64,000 nt of DNA from Pollutimonas bauzanensis (GCF_900129885.1 NZ_FQXE01000003.1:310001-374000); one strand, 5' to 3'. Positions 1-7,806 are shown, counted from the first letter of the stretch. Translations and numbers: made by a program. The notes: generated from the sequence alone by a model not told the origin.

Positions 1-1
1 G

Positions 2-901
2 CGGGGCTACAAGGGCTTCACCTTCTATACCGGCCCTGATGTCAGCCTGGAAGCCGACCTGCAGCGGCGGGACCTGACGATCAACGCGATTGCCCAGGCG
101 CCCGACGGGCGCCTGGTCGACCCGCTGGATGGCCAGGCCGATATCAGGCACAAGGTGCTCAGGCATGTCGGGCAGGCCTTTGCCGAGGACCCGGTGCGCT
201 TGCTGCGCCTGGCCCGCTTCGCCGCGCGCTTCCACGATTTTTCCATTGCGCCCGAAACGCTGGAACTGGCGTGCCGGCTGGTGGACCAGGGCGAGGTCGA
301 TGCGCTGGTTCCCGAGCGTGTCTGGCGCGAAATGGCCAAAGGCCTGATGGCCGACAGGCCCGGCCGCATGTTCGATGTGCTGGCGGCCACCGGCGCGCTG
401 CCGCGCGTCCTGCCGGGCCTGCGGTTCGAGGCGCCGATAGCCGACGAACTGGCGATTGCGGCGCGGGCCGGGCTGGGCCTGCCCGCGCGCTTTGCATTGC
501 TGTGCCGCTTGTCGGACGCGCCAGAGAGCATAGGCAGGCACGTGCGCGCTCCCGGCGACTGCCAGGACTACGCCCGGCTTTTGCCCATGGTGCTGGCCGG
601 TATCGAAGCGCAGCGCCGCGGCGCGGCGCGGGATGCCCGGCACTGCGCGCAAGCCTGCCTGGACCTGATGGAGCGCTGCGACGCCTTGCGCAAGCCCGAG
701 CGCTTTCTCGACCTGATCGCGGCCGCCGCCTGCGCGCGCGAGGCTGACCAGGGGGCATGGCGCGCGCGGGTAGCCGCCATCCGGTCCATAGACGCCGGCG
801 CCATTGCCAGGCGCATGCAGGGCGAGCCGCTGCGCATCAAGGAAGCATTGCACGGCGCCCGTTTGCGCGCGCTGGAATCCTTATCCGGGGCCGCGCCGTA
901 A
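2..901 (+). CDS. cca: CCA tRNA nucleotidyltransferase, 5' truncated by window edge
   Basis: This enzyme adds or repairs the 3' CCA end of tRNAs in the cytoplasm. The open frame runs from base 2 to a TAA at 899-901 without a start, so the nucleotidyltransferase head (the GSxxR and DxD region) lies outside the window. What remains begins with an RGYKGFTFY stretch, then [11 protein letters not shown] with [13 protein letters not shown], the conserved end of the class II poly(A)-polymerase/CCA catalytic head. Next comes [18 protein letters not shown], the RNA- and nucleotide-binding neck. The C-terminal half is an Ala/Arg-rich helical body. About 300 codons are present, compared with roughly 360-410 in betaproteobacterial homologues. 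An ATG further in (155) is only an internal methionine. The next gene is convergent and its stop lies 18 bases away. Confidence 0.93.
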   Translation, partial: RGYKGFTFYTGPDVSLEADLQRRDLTINAIAQAPDGRLVDPLDGQADIRHKVLRHVGQAFAEDPVRLLRLARFAARFHDFSIAPETLELACRLVDQGEVDALVPERVWREMAKGLMADRPGRMFDVLAATGALPRVLPGLRFEAPIADELAIAARAGLGLPARFALLCRLSDAPESIGRHVRAPGDCQDYARLLPMVLAGIEAQRRGAARDARHCAQACLDLMERCDALRKPERFLDLIAAAACAREADQGAWRARVAAIRSIDAGAIARRMQGEPLRIKEALHGARLRALESLSGAAP

Positions 902-919
902 GCCTGCGGGACACCGGTC

Positions 920-2146
920 CTACAGGCGGTCGCGCCTGTCGCCGCGGACAAAGCCGACCAGCGGCCCGTCGATGCCGCGGCCTATGGCCAGCACCTTGAA
1001 CAATTCGCCCATCTCGGCTTCGGACAGCAATTTCTGCGCCGCGGACAAGGTCCGCGCCTGGGCCGCCGTATCGGCTTGCGCCAGCAGCTCGGGCATGCCG
1101 GCGTTCATCAGGAAGCGCGCCTGCGAGGTATAGCCCAGCACATCCAGGCCGCCTTCCAGGGCGGCATCGGCCATCGCGGTGAAGTCGACATGGGTGGTGA
1201 TGTCCTGCAGGCCCGCGTAAACCAGGGGCTGGCTATGGGCGTGGTGGCGAAAATGGCACATCAGCGTGCCCTCGTTGCGTTGAGGGTGATAATACTCGCG
1301 TTGCGGAAAGCCGTAATCGATCAGCAAGGCCGCCCCCCGCTTCAGCCAGGAGCCCATCTGCGCCACCCAGGTTTCGGCCTGGCGGTTGATTTCCGACTGA
1401 TAGCCGGGCAGCGGCGGCATGCGGCCGGCGATGGCGTCCTGCAGCGGCTGGCTGGCCAGGCGCTGCGCCAGTTCAAAGGGGGATCCCTCGCTCCCGGAGC
1501 CCGCGCCGTATCCGGCGAGGCCTCTTGCAGGCAGGCCTGGCCCGGCGCGAACGCCGATCTCCATGACCCGGCCGTCATCGCTCCAGCGAAACAGGGTGGC
1601 CGGCATGGCGTCCAGGACTTCGTTGGCCAGTACACAGCCGCAAAAGGCTTCCGGCAGGGCGTCGAGCCAGCTTACGCTTGCGCCGAAGCCGGCAAGCCGC
1701 TGCCGCTGCCGCGCCCGCAAATCGGCCGATACTTCGAGTATTTGGTAGACGGGCTCGATGCCCAGCCCGCGCAGGGCTGGAATCATGGCCTCCGCCAGCG
1801 CGCCCGATCCGGCGCCGAACTCCAGCACATGGGTGTCATTGCTGGCCTCGAGCACCTGCGCGACCTGCCGCGCCAGGGTCTGGCCGAACAGCGGCGTCAT
1901 TTCGGGCGCCGTGGTGAAGTCGCCGGTAGGCAGGGCCGCGCCGAATTTGGTGTTGCCCGCGGCGTAATAGCCCAGGCCTGGCGCATAAAGCGTCAGGTTC
2001 ATCCATTGCTCGAAAGGCATGAAGCCCTGCTCCATGCCGACGATCTGCCGGACCAGGAAAGATTCCATCGCCTGCTTGTGGGCGGCGGAATCGCGGTCCA
2101 GGCCGGGCAGGCCGGAAGGGGCAAGAGTTTGAATCGGGGAAGACAT
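920..2146 (-). CDS. MidA/NDUFAF7-type SAM-dependent methyltransferase
   Basis: A 408-residue protein of the DUF185 (MidA, COG1565) family. Mitochondrial members methylate an arginine on a complex I subunit. The bacterial role is inferred and usually unassigned. The N-terminal signature is clear: FMPFEQWMNLTLYAPGLGYY followed by GDFTTAPEMTPLFGQTLA (about residues 42-92). The SAM-binding glycine loop VLEFGAGSGALAE lies at 107-119. A later block, ANEVLDAMP, matches the conserved motif after the SAM fold. The gene lies 15 bases downstream of the molbindin gene on the same strand, so the two are probably co-transcribed. The ATG at 2146 has no strong Shine-Dalgarno sequence, which fits coupling to the upstream gene. 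I am sure of the family but not of the substrate. Confidence 0.9.
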   Translation of the reverse strand: MSSPIQTLAPSGLPGLDRDSAAHKQAMESFLVRQIVGMEQGFMPFEQWMNLTLYAPGLGYYAAGNTKFGAALPTGDFTTAPEMTPLFGQTLARQVAQVLEASNDTHVLEFGAGSGALAEAMIPALRGLGIEPVYQILEVSADLRARQRQRLAGFGASVSWLDALPEAFCGCVLANEVLDAMPATLFRWSDDGRVMEIGVRAGPGLPARGLAGYGAGSGSEGSPFELAQRLASQPLQDAIAGRMPPLPGYQSEINRQAETWVAQMGSWLKRGAALLIDYGFPQREYYHPQRNEGTLMCHFRHHAHSQPLVYAGLQDITTHVDFTAMADAALEGGLDVLGYTSQARFLMNAGMPELLAQADTAAQARTLSAAQKLLSEAEMGELFKVLAIGRGIDGPLVGFVRGDRRDRL

Positions 2147-2161
2147 GTTGCGCCGCGGGCC

Positions 2162-2590
2162 TCAGGCGGGCGCGCCGATAATCACGCTGGATGCCTTGAA
2201 GATTGCGCCGACGCGGCCGCCTTCGGCCAGTTCCAGCGTCCTGGCGCTTTCATTCGTGACGATGGCCGCGATGCTGCCGCCGCCTTCGAGGTCCACCACG
2301 ACCTCTGTGTTGACCGCGCCCGGCTGCAGGCGGGAAATTTGCCCCCTCATCCGGTTGCGCGCCGAGAAGCGCACGTTATCATCCTCGGATACGATAATGA
2401 TCCAGGACGCCTTGATCAGGGCGAAGGCCGAGCCGCCCACCTGCAGGCCGAGGTCTTCGGAGCTCTCGCGGGTAATGATGGCGGTCAGGCGATGGCCCTC
2501 GGCGGTTTCCAGCTGGATTTCGTCGTTGACCGCCCCTTTTTTCATGGCGCTTATTTTGCCAAAGAATTGATTGCGCGCGCTGGTTTTCAT
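2162..2590 (-). CDS. ModG-like molbindin (two Mop/TOBE domains)
   Basis: A 142-residue protein made of two consecutive Mop (TOBE) domains. The repeat heads SARNQFFGKI (about residue 4) and SARNRMRGQI (about residue 76) are each followed by the same pattern and end in KASWIIIV or KASSVIIG. Tandem Mop domains of this length are typical of ModG-type molbindins, which assemble into oligomers that bind molybdate or tungstate in the cytoplasm for storage or homeostasis. The ATG at 2588-2590 was chosen because GGAGGTG sits just upstream; the open frame extends about 48 codons further but without such a site. No modABC transporter is in the window. Confidence in the fold is high; the molybdate role comes from the family. 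Confidence 0.88.
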   Translation of the reverse strand: MKTSARNQFFGKISAMKKGAVNDEIQLETAEGHRLTAIITRESSEDLGLQVGGSAFALIKASWIIIVSEDDNVRFSARNRMRGQISRLQPGAVNTEVVVDLEGGGSIAAIVTNESARTLELAEGGRVGAIFKASSVIIGAPA

Positions 2591-2747
2591 ATTCCACCTC
2601 CGGATGGAAAGGATATCGTTCATAGTGCCATCGGCCTGATCGCTGATCAGTGCCAGCCGATAGCATAACGCGTCCGGAGCCGCGGCGGCTCCTGCCGCGG
2701 GCGGGCCTATGAATCCGTCCTCGTGGGCGGGCACGGCGCCGCCCGCT

Positions 2748-3542
2748 TCATGGCCTTGGTTCCCATGACATGAAGGCCCAGCGCATGGGGCCGCCGCCTT
2801 CGCATGCGCGCTGCGGGTCGTCCTCGTACCATGTGCGCAGGGCGTCGAGTTCGGATGTTTTCAGGGTGCCGAAGGACCAGGCCACTTTTTCGGCGAAGGT
2901 GGCGAAATCCTTGGCGCCGGCCAGGCGGCTGGGGGTTTCGATGTAGTCCAGTCGCGGATGGATGCCCAGCGCGTGCAGGATGTTGACGACATAGATGTAA
3001 TCGGGAACAGTCTGGTGGTGCCTGCCCAGCAAGGTTGCGATCTGCTTGTCCACGAAGTATCCGCCTACCAGATGGGTCATGTAGACGCGCTTGCGGGCAT
3101 GCGAATTGAGCTTGATTATGGCTTGCTCGATATCGTCCACCGCCGTGGAGCGCGAGGCAATGGCAATGTCGCACACGGGGACCTGCGACCAATCGTCCTC
3201 CCAGGCGCAGCGCAGCGGCACCACATTATCCAGATGGCGGGCCTTGGCGTTCGCCATCAGGCAGTCCAGCATCTTCTTGCTGTAGTCCAGCCCATAGACG
3301 CGCTGCATTCCGGCGGCAAGGGGCAGGCAGACCGTGCCGGGCCCGCAGCCGACGTCCAGCAGCGTGCTGGCCCCGCGCAGATCCATGCGCTTGATGAAGT
3401 CATCCACATAGTTGCTGTGCAGGACCTTGCGGCTCATGTCCTTGGCGCGCGCATCCCAGGCGCTGGCGGGCTTGGGCGCCCGATTGCCGCGGCGCATATG
3501 CTGGCGGTAAAGCTCGGCAAAATCTATCTTGGCTATCGTCAT
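2748..3542 (-). CDS. Class I SAM-dependent methyltransferase
   Basis: From the ATG at 3542 this encodes 264 residues. The Rossmann methyltransferase signature STLLDVGCGPGTVCLPLA is at about 59-76, followed by an acidic residue ending strand 2 (YGLDYS) and a DIAIASRS post-motif. The small-molecule or protein substrate cannot be told from sequence. A frame extension to 3623 adds 27 residues of low-complexity sequence overlapping an AT-rich promoter-like stretch, so the shorter start is preferred, although neither has a strong Shine-Dalgarno sequence. The gene ends 157 bases upstream of the molbindin start on the same strand. It might belong with that gene, but this is only inference. Confidence 0.82.
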   Translation of the reverse strand: MTIAKIDFAELYRQHMRRGNRAPKPASAWDARAKDMSRKVLHSNYVDDFIKRMDLRGASTLLDVGCGPGTVCLPLAAGMQRVYGLDYSKKMLDCLMANAKARHLDNVVPLRCAWEDDWSQVPVCDIAIASRSTAVDDIEQAIIKLNSHARKRVYMTHLVGGYFVDKQIATLLGRHHQTVPDYIYVVNILHALGIHPRLDYIETPSRLAGAKDFATFAEKVAWSFGTLKTSELDALRTWYEDDPQRACEGGGPMRWAFMSWEPRP

Positions 3543-3650
3543 GGACCATGATCCGGGAGAACACGTTATATTTGATTGTATATTACGAAAGCGGGTGCCG
3601 ATGGCCTGGATCAGCGGTTTCAAGGCGGGGCGCCCCGCGGCGGGCAGGCC

Positions 3651-3818
3651 TCAGTCCGGCTTGCGTTTTTTCAGTATATAAAGGGCGTAGCACATGGACA
3701 GCAGGAAGGCGACCAGCAGCGCAACCATGATTGCGACAAGATAGTTGTTGAAGACTACCCATAGAGGCAGCGAGAGTAGCAAGGCGAACGCAAGTGGCTT
3801 GCGCAGAAGCTGTTTCAT
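3651..3818 (-). CDS. Small two-helix membrane protein, unknown function
   Basis: A 55-codon open frame runs from ATG (3816-3818) to TGA (3651-3653). The product starts with a short basic stretch (MKQLLRKP), has a first hydrophobic segment (LAFALLLSLPLWVVF) and a second (YLVAIMVALLVAFLLSMCYALYIL), and ends in a basic KKRKPD tail. This is the layout of a small inner-membrane protein with two helices. An in-frame ATG four codons upstream (3828-3830) is an alternative start. I do not recognise a named family. It lies between the methyltransferase gene and the mqsRA remnant on the same strand. Confidence 0.6.
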   Translation of the reverse strand: MKQLLRKPLAFALLLSLPLWVVFNNYLVAIMVALLVAFLLSMCYALYILKKRKPD

Positions 3819-3956
3819 GGTGTCAGGCATCGCCTGGCGGGCGCGCGGGATAAGGGCAAGGCCTCATTGTAGCCATTCTGGCCAAGCGGAAAAATGCTGT
3901 ATGGCGCAAGGCAGTGCGCCGGGTGCAAGGCCTGAAGATCTTTGCAGAAAGGACCT

Positions 3957-4358
3957 TTAGGCTGCCCTGACTTCGATCAGCAATTCCGGATGACGATCCA
4001 GCACCTTGAGCAGCTTGATCAGCGCCAATGGTGGCTTGGTCTTGCCGTTCTCGTAGCGCGAGAATGCATTGACTCCGCCACCGAAAATCTCCGCTGCCTC
4101 GCGCTGATCCAGCGCCAGCTTCTTGCGTACGGCGGCGATGAAGCCGGGATCGATGATAGAGGCATTCACCTGTTTATTGAATTCCAGCATCGCGGCAGTG
4201 GCGCGTGCGGACTCAGCGGCATCCAGGACGCTTTCACCGCAGGCCGGGCAGTAGTTGCCGGCCACAGCCTGTATGGTGCTTGTCTGGCCCTTGTAGATAT
4301 ATGGCAGGTCGCGTGTGTCATGCACCAGCTCGGCTGCGGCGCAAATGGGGCATTTCAT
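3957..4358 (-). CDS. mqsA: MqsA-type antitoxin, Zn-finger plus HTH
   Basis: Antitoxin of the MqsRA type II toxin-antitoxin pair. It neutralises the MqsR RNase and represses its own promoter. From the ATG at 4358 it has 133 residues (E. coli 131). Zinc-binding cysteines fall at 3, 6, 37 and 40, exactly as in E. coli MqsA. The C-terminal half is an XRE-type helix-turn-helix (LALDQREAAEIFGGGVNAFSRYENGKTKP). I chose this ATG because GGAG lies eight bases upstream. An in-frame GTG at 4364 overlaps the mqsR stop as GTGA but is too close to that site. The gene follows mqsR directly, so the toxin-then-antitoxin order of the E. coli locus is kept. Confidence 0.92.
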   Translation of the reverse strand: MKCPICAAAELVHDTRDLPYIYKGQTSTIQAVAGNYCPACGESVLDAAESARATAAMLEFNKQVNASIIDPGFIAAVRKKLALDQREAAEIFGGGVNAFSRYENGKTKPPLALIKLLKVLDRHPELLIEVRAA

Positions 4359-4360
4359 GT

Positions 4361-4658
4361 TCACAGCTCCTTGAAGGACACGATGAGTACGTCATCGATG
4401 ACCGTCAGTTTCAGGTAGATCGTGCCCGCGACCGTCCTGGTTCGGTATACGTCTTGCCAAATACGGTGGTCGGCGTGCGTGGCCATGCTTTTGTAGAAGT
4501 CTCGAGGCGTCAGCGCCATGATGACTTCAATCATTCCGCTGAAATCCAGCCCCAGGGCAGCACCGCCGGACAGCGCCGAGAAAGTGGCTCTGACTTGGCC
4601 AGCCTCGATCAGCGCTTTGAGCACCCATAGTCTGCAATGGGGGCGTGCTTTTTTCCAT
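4361..4658 (-). pseudogene. mqsR: MqsR-type RNase toxin with apparent +1 frameshift near the N-terminus
   Basis: The downstream frame matches E. coli MqsR closely (AGQVR, GLDF-GM, DFYKSM, DHRIWQDVYR, VIDDVLIVSFKE), but its only in-frame start is a GTG at 4622-4624, giving 87 codons. The missing N-terminus lies upstream in another frame: an ATG at 4656-4658 reads MEKSTP and then leaves frame at a run of five Gs on the plus strand (4639-4643, five Cs in the coding strand). Removing one base there gives MEKSTPHCRLWVLK, which aligns with E. coli MEKRTPHTRLSQVKK and restores exactly 98 residues. Either the toxin is inactivated or shortened, or the run holds a sequencing error. The catalytic C-terminal part is intact. 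Confidence 0.85.
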
Positions 4659-4666
4659 GTAAATGC

Positions 4667-4681
4667 TAACCCAATAGGTTA
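4667..4681. promoter_or_regulatory. Candidate MqsA operator
   Basis: TAACCCAATAGGTTA is a 15-bp near-palindrome with AACCY-N3-AGGTT arms, located 9 bases upstream of the proposed mqsR ATG. It has the same length, arm sequence and spacing as the MqsA-binding palindrome of the E. coli mqsRA promoter (AACCT-N3-AGGTT). A further half-site TAGGTTAA lies at 4693-4700. The position suits autorepression by the antitoxin. Confidence 0.7.
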
Positions 4682-4724
4682 AATTAGGCAAGTAGGTTAA
4701 TTGCGCAGACGGCAGCGCGCTTGT

Positions 4725-4879
4725 TCATGCCGTGGTCTCTTGGCTGCGCTCTGTTCCAGAGATTGCCTTGCGGCGGTTCGCCATTGCTTCAGCCACCTGG
4801 CGCCCCGAGGCATCCTCGGTAAGAACATAACGCAGGAATATCGCTGCGGTCTTATGCGCAGTGAGCATCATGTCCACCT
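4725..4879 (-). pseudogene. Tyrosine recombinase (integrase) C-terminal remnant
   Basis: About 50 codons in frame end at 4725 and read HKTAAIFLRYVLTEDAS, then RQVAEAMANRRKAISG. This resembles the extreme C-terminus of phage-type tyrosine integrases, where a His is followed by a Tyr nucleophile within an MRYVHTED-like block. There is no upstream catalytic domain: the preceding sequence is the terminator and 3' end of rhlE. It is therefore a decayed fragment, likely left by the element that brought mqsRA. The frame can be read upstream to 4955, but those residues fall in the terminator and rhlE tail. The family call is by eye and moderate. Confidence 0.55.
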
Positions 4880-4893
4880 TGGTCGGGAAGTGC

Positions 4894-4919
4894 AAAAAAA
4901 ATCCCGCGCAAGGCGGGGT
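4894..4919 (-). terminator. Rho-independent terminator of rhlE
   Basis: On the minus strand a CCCCGC-type arm, a short loop and a GCGGG arm are followed by seven Ts (plus-strand A run 4894-4900). It lies about 50 bases past the rhlE stop codon. Confidence 0.85.
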
Positions 4920-4969
4920 TCGCTGGTCAGGCCGGCAAAGCCGGCCCGGCCACATGCTGCGTGGGCTGC

Positions 4970-6670
4970 TTACGATGCGAAGTCGCGGCGTGCCGCGCTT
5001 TTGCCGCGGGTCGAAGTCGGCTTGCCGGCAAAGCCGGGGCGCGCGCCGGGCTTGGCGCCCGGACCCTTGTGGGCGAAGTCGGGGCGGGCGGCGCGGACCG
5101 GGCGGTCGCCGAATGCCGGACGGTCGCTGAACGCGGGCCGGTCGGACTGGGGGCGTTCGCTGCGCACTGGACGGGTATCGGCGCCTGCGTGCTCGCTGCG
5201 GCCTTTATAGCCGCCGCTGCGCTCTTCACCGCCAAAGCTCTTGCGGCTGTCGGCGGCGCGGTCATATGACGGGCGGCCTTCGTAGGCTGGGCGATCGCTG
5301 CTGCGCGCAGGACGGCCTTCGTAGGCAGGCTTGTCGCCAAAGCGCGGCTTGTCGCCGAAGGCAGGCTTGTCGCCGAAGCGCGGCTTGCCTTCGTAGGCGG
5401 GCTTGTCGCCGAAACCGCCGCGATCGGCGCCTGGCTTGCGTGCATAGCTGGGCTTGCCGCCGCCGAAGCCGGCGCGAGGCGCAAAACTCTTGCCGCTGCC
5501 CTTGCGGTCCGTATAAGTGGGACGCGCCGTTTTCTTGGGCTCCAGGCCTTCGATTTCCTGCGACGGAATAGGCTGGCCGATGAAATGTTCGATGCGGCGC
5601 ACTTTATGGCGTTCCGAATGCGTAGCCAGCGTGAAGGCCTGGCCGTTGCGTCCGGCGCGGCCGGTGCGGCCGATACGGTGAACGTAGTCTTCGGCCTGCA
5701 TGGGCAGGTCGTAGTTGACGGCGTGGCTGATGCCCTGCACGTCGATGCCGCGGGAGGCCACGTCGGTGGCCACCAGGATGCGCAACTGGCCTTTCTGCAG
5801 CATGCCCAGCGTGCGGGTGCGCTGGCGCTGATTCATGTCGCCATGCAAGGCGGCGGCTGCGAAGCCTTGATCGTTCAGGCGGTCGGCCAGATCGTCGGCG
5901 CCGCGCTTGGTCGAGGTGAATACAATGGCCTGGTCCAGATTGGCATCGCGCAACACGTGGTCGAGCAAGCGCATTTTGTGGCCGTTGTCATCGGCGTACA
6001 GCAGGCTCTGCGTAATGTTGGAGTGCTTTTCTTTCTGGCTGGACAGCTGGATCTGCTCGGGATTGCGCATCATCTTGGAGGCGAGGCGGGCGATGGTGCC
6101 GTCCAGGGTGGCCGAGAACAGCAGTGTCTGGCGTTCTTTGGGCGTGCTGCCGACTATCGTTTCGATGTCTTCGATGAAGCCCATGTCCAGCATGCGGTCG
6201 GCTTCGTCCAGGACGAGGGTGTGAACCGTCGACAGGTTGACGCGCTTGGCTTGCAGGTGGTCAATCAGGCGGCCGGGCGTGGCGACCAGCACGTCTACGC
6301 GGCGTGACAGGGCCTTGAGCTGGGCGCCGTAAGGCATGCCGCCAACCACGACGGCAATGCGCAAGTCCTTGAGATGCGCGCCATAGAGCTTGGTGGCTTC
6401 GGCAACTTGCATCGCGAGTTCGCGGGTGGGGGTCAATACCAGCACTTGCACGCCCGTACCCTTGTTGGCCGGCATGCTTGAAATGCGGTTCAGGGCGGGA
6501 AGCATGAAGGCGGCGGTCTTGCCGCTGCCGGTTTGTGCGGAAACCATCAGGTCGCTACCCGCCAGCGCCTTGGGAATGGCGGCTGCCTGGACGGGAGTCG
6601 GCTCGGTAAAGCCGGCTTTCAGGACGGCGGACAACAGGGAGGGGGTGAGACCTAAAGTATCAAAAGACAT
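4970..6670 (-). CDS. rhlE: DEAD-box ATP-dependent RNA helicase, RhlE type
   Basis: A 566-residue cytoplasmic RNA helicase involved in RNA remodelling, ribosome maturation or decay. The core is complete: FTEPTPVQAAAIP (Q-motif region), AQTGSGKT at 45-52, PTRELA, VLDEADRMLD, SAT, and the C-terminal RecA-like lobe with ATDVASRGID and HRIGRTGRAGR. After about residue 385 comes a ~180-residue basic, glycine- and arginine-rich tail with repeated GDKP, AYEGRP and FGDRP units, a typical low-complexity RNA-binding extension but a long one. The start at 6670 has AAGGAT at a good distance. A small hairpin abuts that ribosome site. A clear terminator follows the gene. Confidence 0.95.
   Translation of the reverse strand: MSFDTLGLTPSLLSAVLKAGFTEPTPVQAAAIPKALAGSDLMVSAQTGSGKTAAFMLPALNRISSMPANKGTGVQVLVLTPTRELAMQVAEATKLYGAHLKDLRIAVVVGGMPYGAQLKALSRRVDVLVATPGRLIDHLQAKRVNLSTVHTLVLDEADRMLDMGFIEDIETIVGSTPKERQTLLFSATLDGTIARLASKMMRNPEQIQLSSQKEKHSNITQSLLYADDNGHKMRLLDHVLRDANLDQAIVFTSTKRGADDLADRLNDQGFAAAALHGDMNQRQRTRTLGMLQKGQLRILVATDVASRGIDVQGISHAVNYDLPMQAEDYVHRIGRTGRAGRNGQAFTLATHSERHKVRRIEHFIGQPIPSQEIEGLEPKKTARPTYTDRKGSGKSFAPRAGFGGGKPSYARKPGADRGGFGDKPAYEGKPRFGDKPAFGDKPRFGDKPAYEGRPARSSDRPAYEGRPSYDRAADSRKSFGGEERSGGYKGRSEHAGADTRPVRSERPQSDRPAFSDRPAFGDRPVRAARPDFAHKGPGAKPGARPGFAGKPTSTRGKSAARRDFAS
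5329..5418. repeat. Five 18-bp tandem repeats in the rhlE tail
   Basis: Five consecutive 18-bp units starting GCTTGTCGCC (the fourth diverged) encode FGDKPx hexapeptides of the RhlE tail. The unit length is a multiple of three, so copy-number changes would lengthen or shorten the tail without shifting frame. Confidence 0.8.
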
Positions 6671-7014
6671 GCGTGATCCTTTGCCGTGCTAACGGCATAC
6701 ACTAGCGAGGGCAGATATGTGAGCCCGAGGCGCTGGTTGATTGGAGCATCGTGCCGACCGAATCAACCTAAAGTGCAGCGTAGTGTCTTGGAAGACGCAG
6801 CGTAAGGCTCGGGGGTCAGGGAGCGATGGCGTTCGACATGGGTGCTGAGAAGTCAGTCAACTGCTGTATACAGCATGCGCTGTATGAAAATGTCGACGCA
6901 TTGATTAATGCAGTGCCAGGAGTATAACCTTATTTCCGCATCCGGGGAAACCCCTATCGTTGTTGCATTGCAACGGGCGCCGAATATTTATGCCGTTCAC
7001 GCGCCATGACGCTT
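6671..7014. other. Intergenic region upstream of rhlE / downstream of ung
   Basis: A 344-bp stretch without a convincing gene. Next to rhlE it holds a TGCCGT-gcta-ACGGCA hairpin (6682-6697) that touches the AAGGAT ribosome site at 6676-6681. Further out is the perfect 12-bp palindrome GCTGTATACAGC (6863-6874). A promoter for rhlE is expected here, since no other gene feeds it, but I cannot place it with confidence. Confidence 0.5.
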
Positions 7015-7024
7015 TCATGGCGCG
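7000..7024. terminator. Perfect 10-bp hairpin at the ung 3' end
   Basis: CGCGCCATGA, a five-base loop (CGCTT), then TCATGGCGCG form a perfect stem that overlaps the ung stop codon. No T-run follows on the minus strand, so it may be an mRNA 3'-end stabiliser or a weak terminator rather than a classical intrinsic one. Confidence 0.45.
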
Positions 7025-7791
7025 CTTGCGCCGCCTATCCAGTCTATGGCTGCCTCCCGCTGCTGCTCCAGCCAGGCGTTGGCCTGGGCGAAGTGCCCGC
7101 AGCCTATGAAAGGCTTGGGCGGCCGCTGCGCCGACAGCGGCGATGGGTGATTCGCGGTCAATACCTTCAGGGGGCCGCCGCGGGTATCAGCCAGCAAGGC
7201 TTGCTTGCTCTGCGCATGCGCGCCCCACAGCATGAAGACTTTGGCCTGCGGCGATTGCGCCACGCGCCGGATGATGGCGTCGGTGATTTCTTCCCAGCCC
7301 CTCTTGGCATGCGATCCGGGGCTGCCGGCCTCGACAGTCAGCGAGGTGTTCAAGAGCAGCACGCCCTGCCTGGCCCAGTCGCCCAGGTAGTGGGCTTTGC
7401 GGCGCGGCGCGCCGGGATATTCCAGCGCCAGTTCTTTGAAGATATTGCGCAGGCTGGGCGGGCAGGGGCAGGCGTCGGGCACGGAAAAAGCCAGACCCTG
7501 CGCCTGGTTGGGGCCGTGGTAGGGATCCTGGCCCAGGATGACGACGCGCACGCTATCGGGTTCCACGTACTCCAGCGCGCGAAAGACCAGGCGCGGGTAG
7601 ATGACGGCACCGCTTGCCAGCCTGCCGGCCAGGAAGGCCGACAGGCTTTTCAAGGTCTCCTGCGTGCCGGTTTCCTGCAGCGTTTGCCGCCAGGCGGGCG
7701 ACAGGCGCGCCAGTTGCGCCTGGGGCGGTTCGAGCAGGGTGTTGTCGGCCGCGGAAAACAGGCTGTCTTGCGCGATGGGCTTGGTTGGCAT
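7015..7791 (-). CDS. ung: Uracil-DNA glycosylase, family 1 (copy 1)
   Basis: Removes uracil from DNA to start base-excision repair. The 258-residue protein has the family 1 water-activating motif GQDPYHGPNQ at 87-96 (catalytic Asp89) and the minor-groove loop HPSPLSA at 215-221 (catalytic His215). FMLWGAHAQ and NTSLTVE are also conserved. In both copies in this window the usual A-H-G of QAHGLAFSV reads A-Q-G. The gene is the last of a leftward run, after the HIT protein gene, with 15 bases between them. A second, longer family 1 enzyme is encoded at 10797-11720 inside the trp gene run. Which copy carries the housekeeping role cannot be decided from sequence. Confidence 0.93.
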   Translation of the reverse strand: MPTKPIAQDSLFSAADNTLLEPPQAQLARLSPAWRQTLQETGTQETLKSLSAFLAGRLASGAVIYPRLVFRALEYVEPDSVRVVILGQDPYHGPNQAQGLAFSVPDACPCPPSLRNIFKELALEYPGAPRRKAHYLGDWARQGVLLLNTSLTVEAGSPGSHAKRGWEEITDAIIRRVAQSPQAKVFMLWGAHAQSKQALLADTRGGPLKVLTANHPSPLSAQRPPKPFIGCGHFAQANAWLEQQREAAIDWIGGASAP

Positions 7792-7806
7792 GTTGGTGGT
7801 CCAGGG

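Noticed and set aside
1076-2668. Long rightward open frame across the midA and molbindin genes
   Set aside because: It is antisense to two recognisable proteins and has no domain. High GC keeps antisense frames open.
5329-5418. CRISPR-like repeats
   Set aside because: The units are contiguous, 18 bp, without spacers, and lie in the coding frame of RhlE.
6863-6874. GCTGTATACAGC as a LexA site
   Set aside because: LexA of this bacterial group expects CTGT-N8-ACAG. The spacing here is only two bases.
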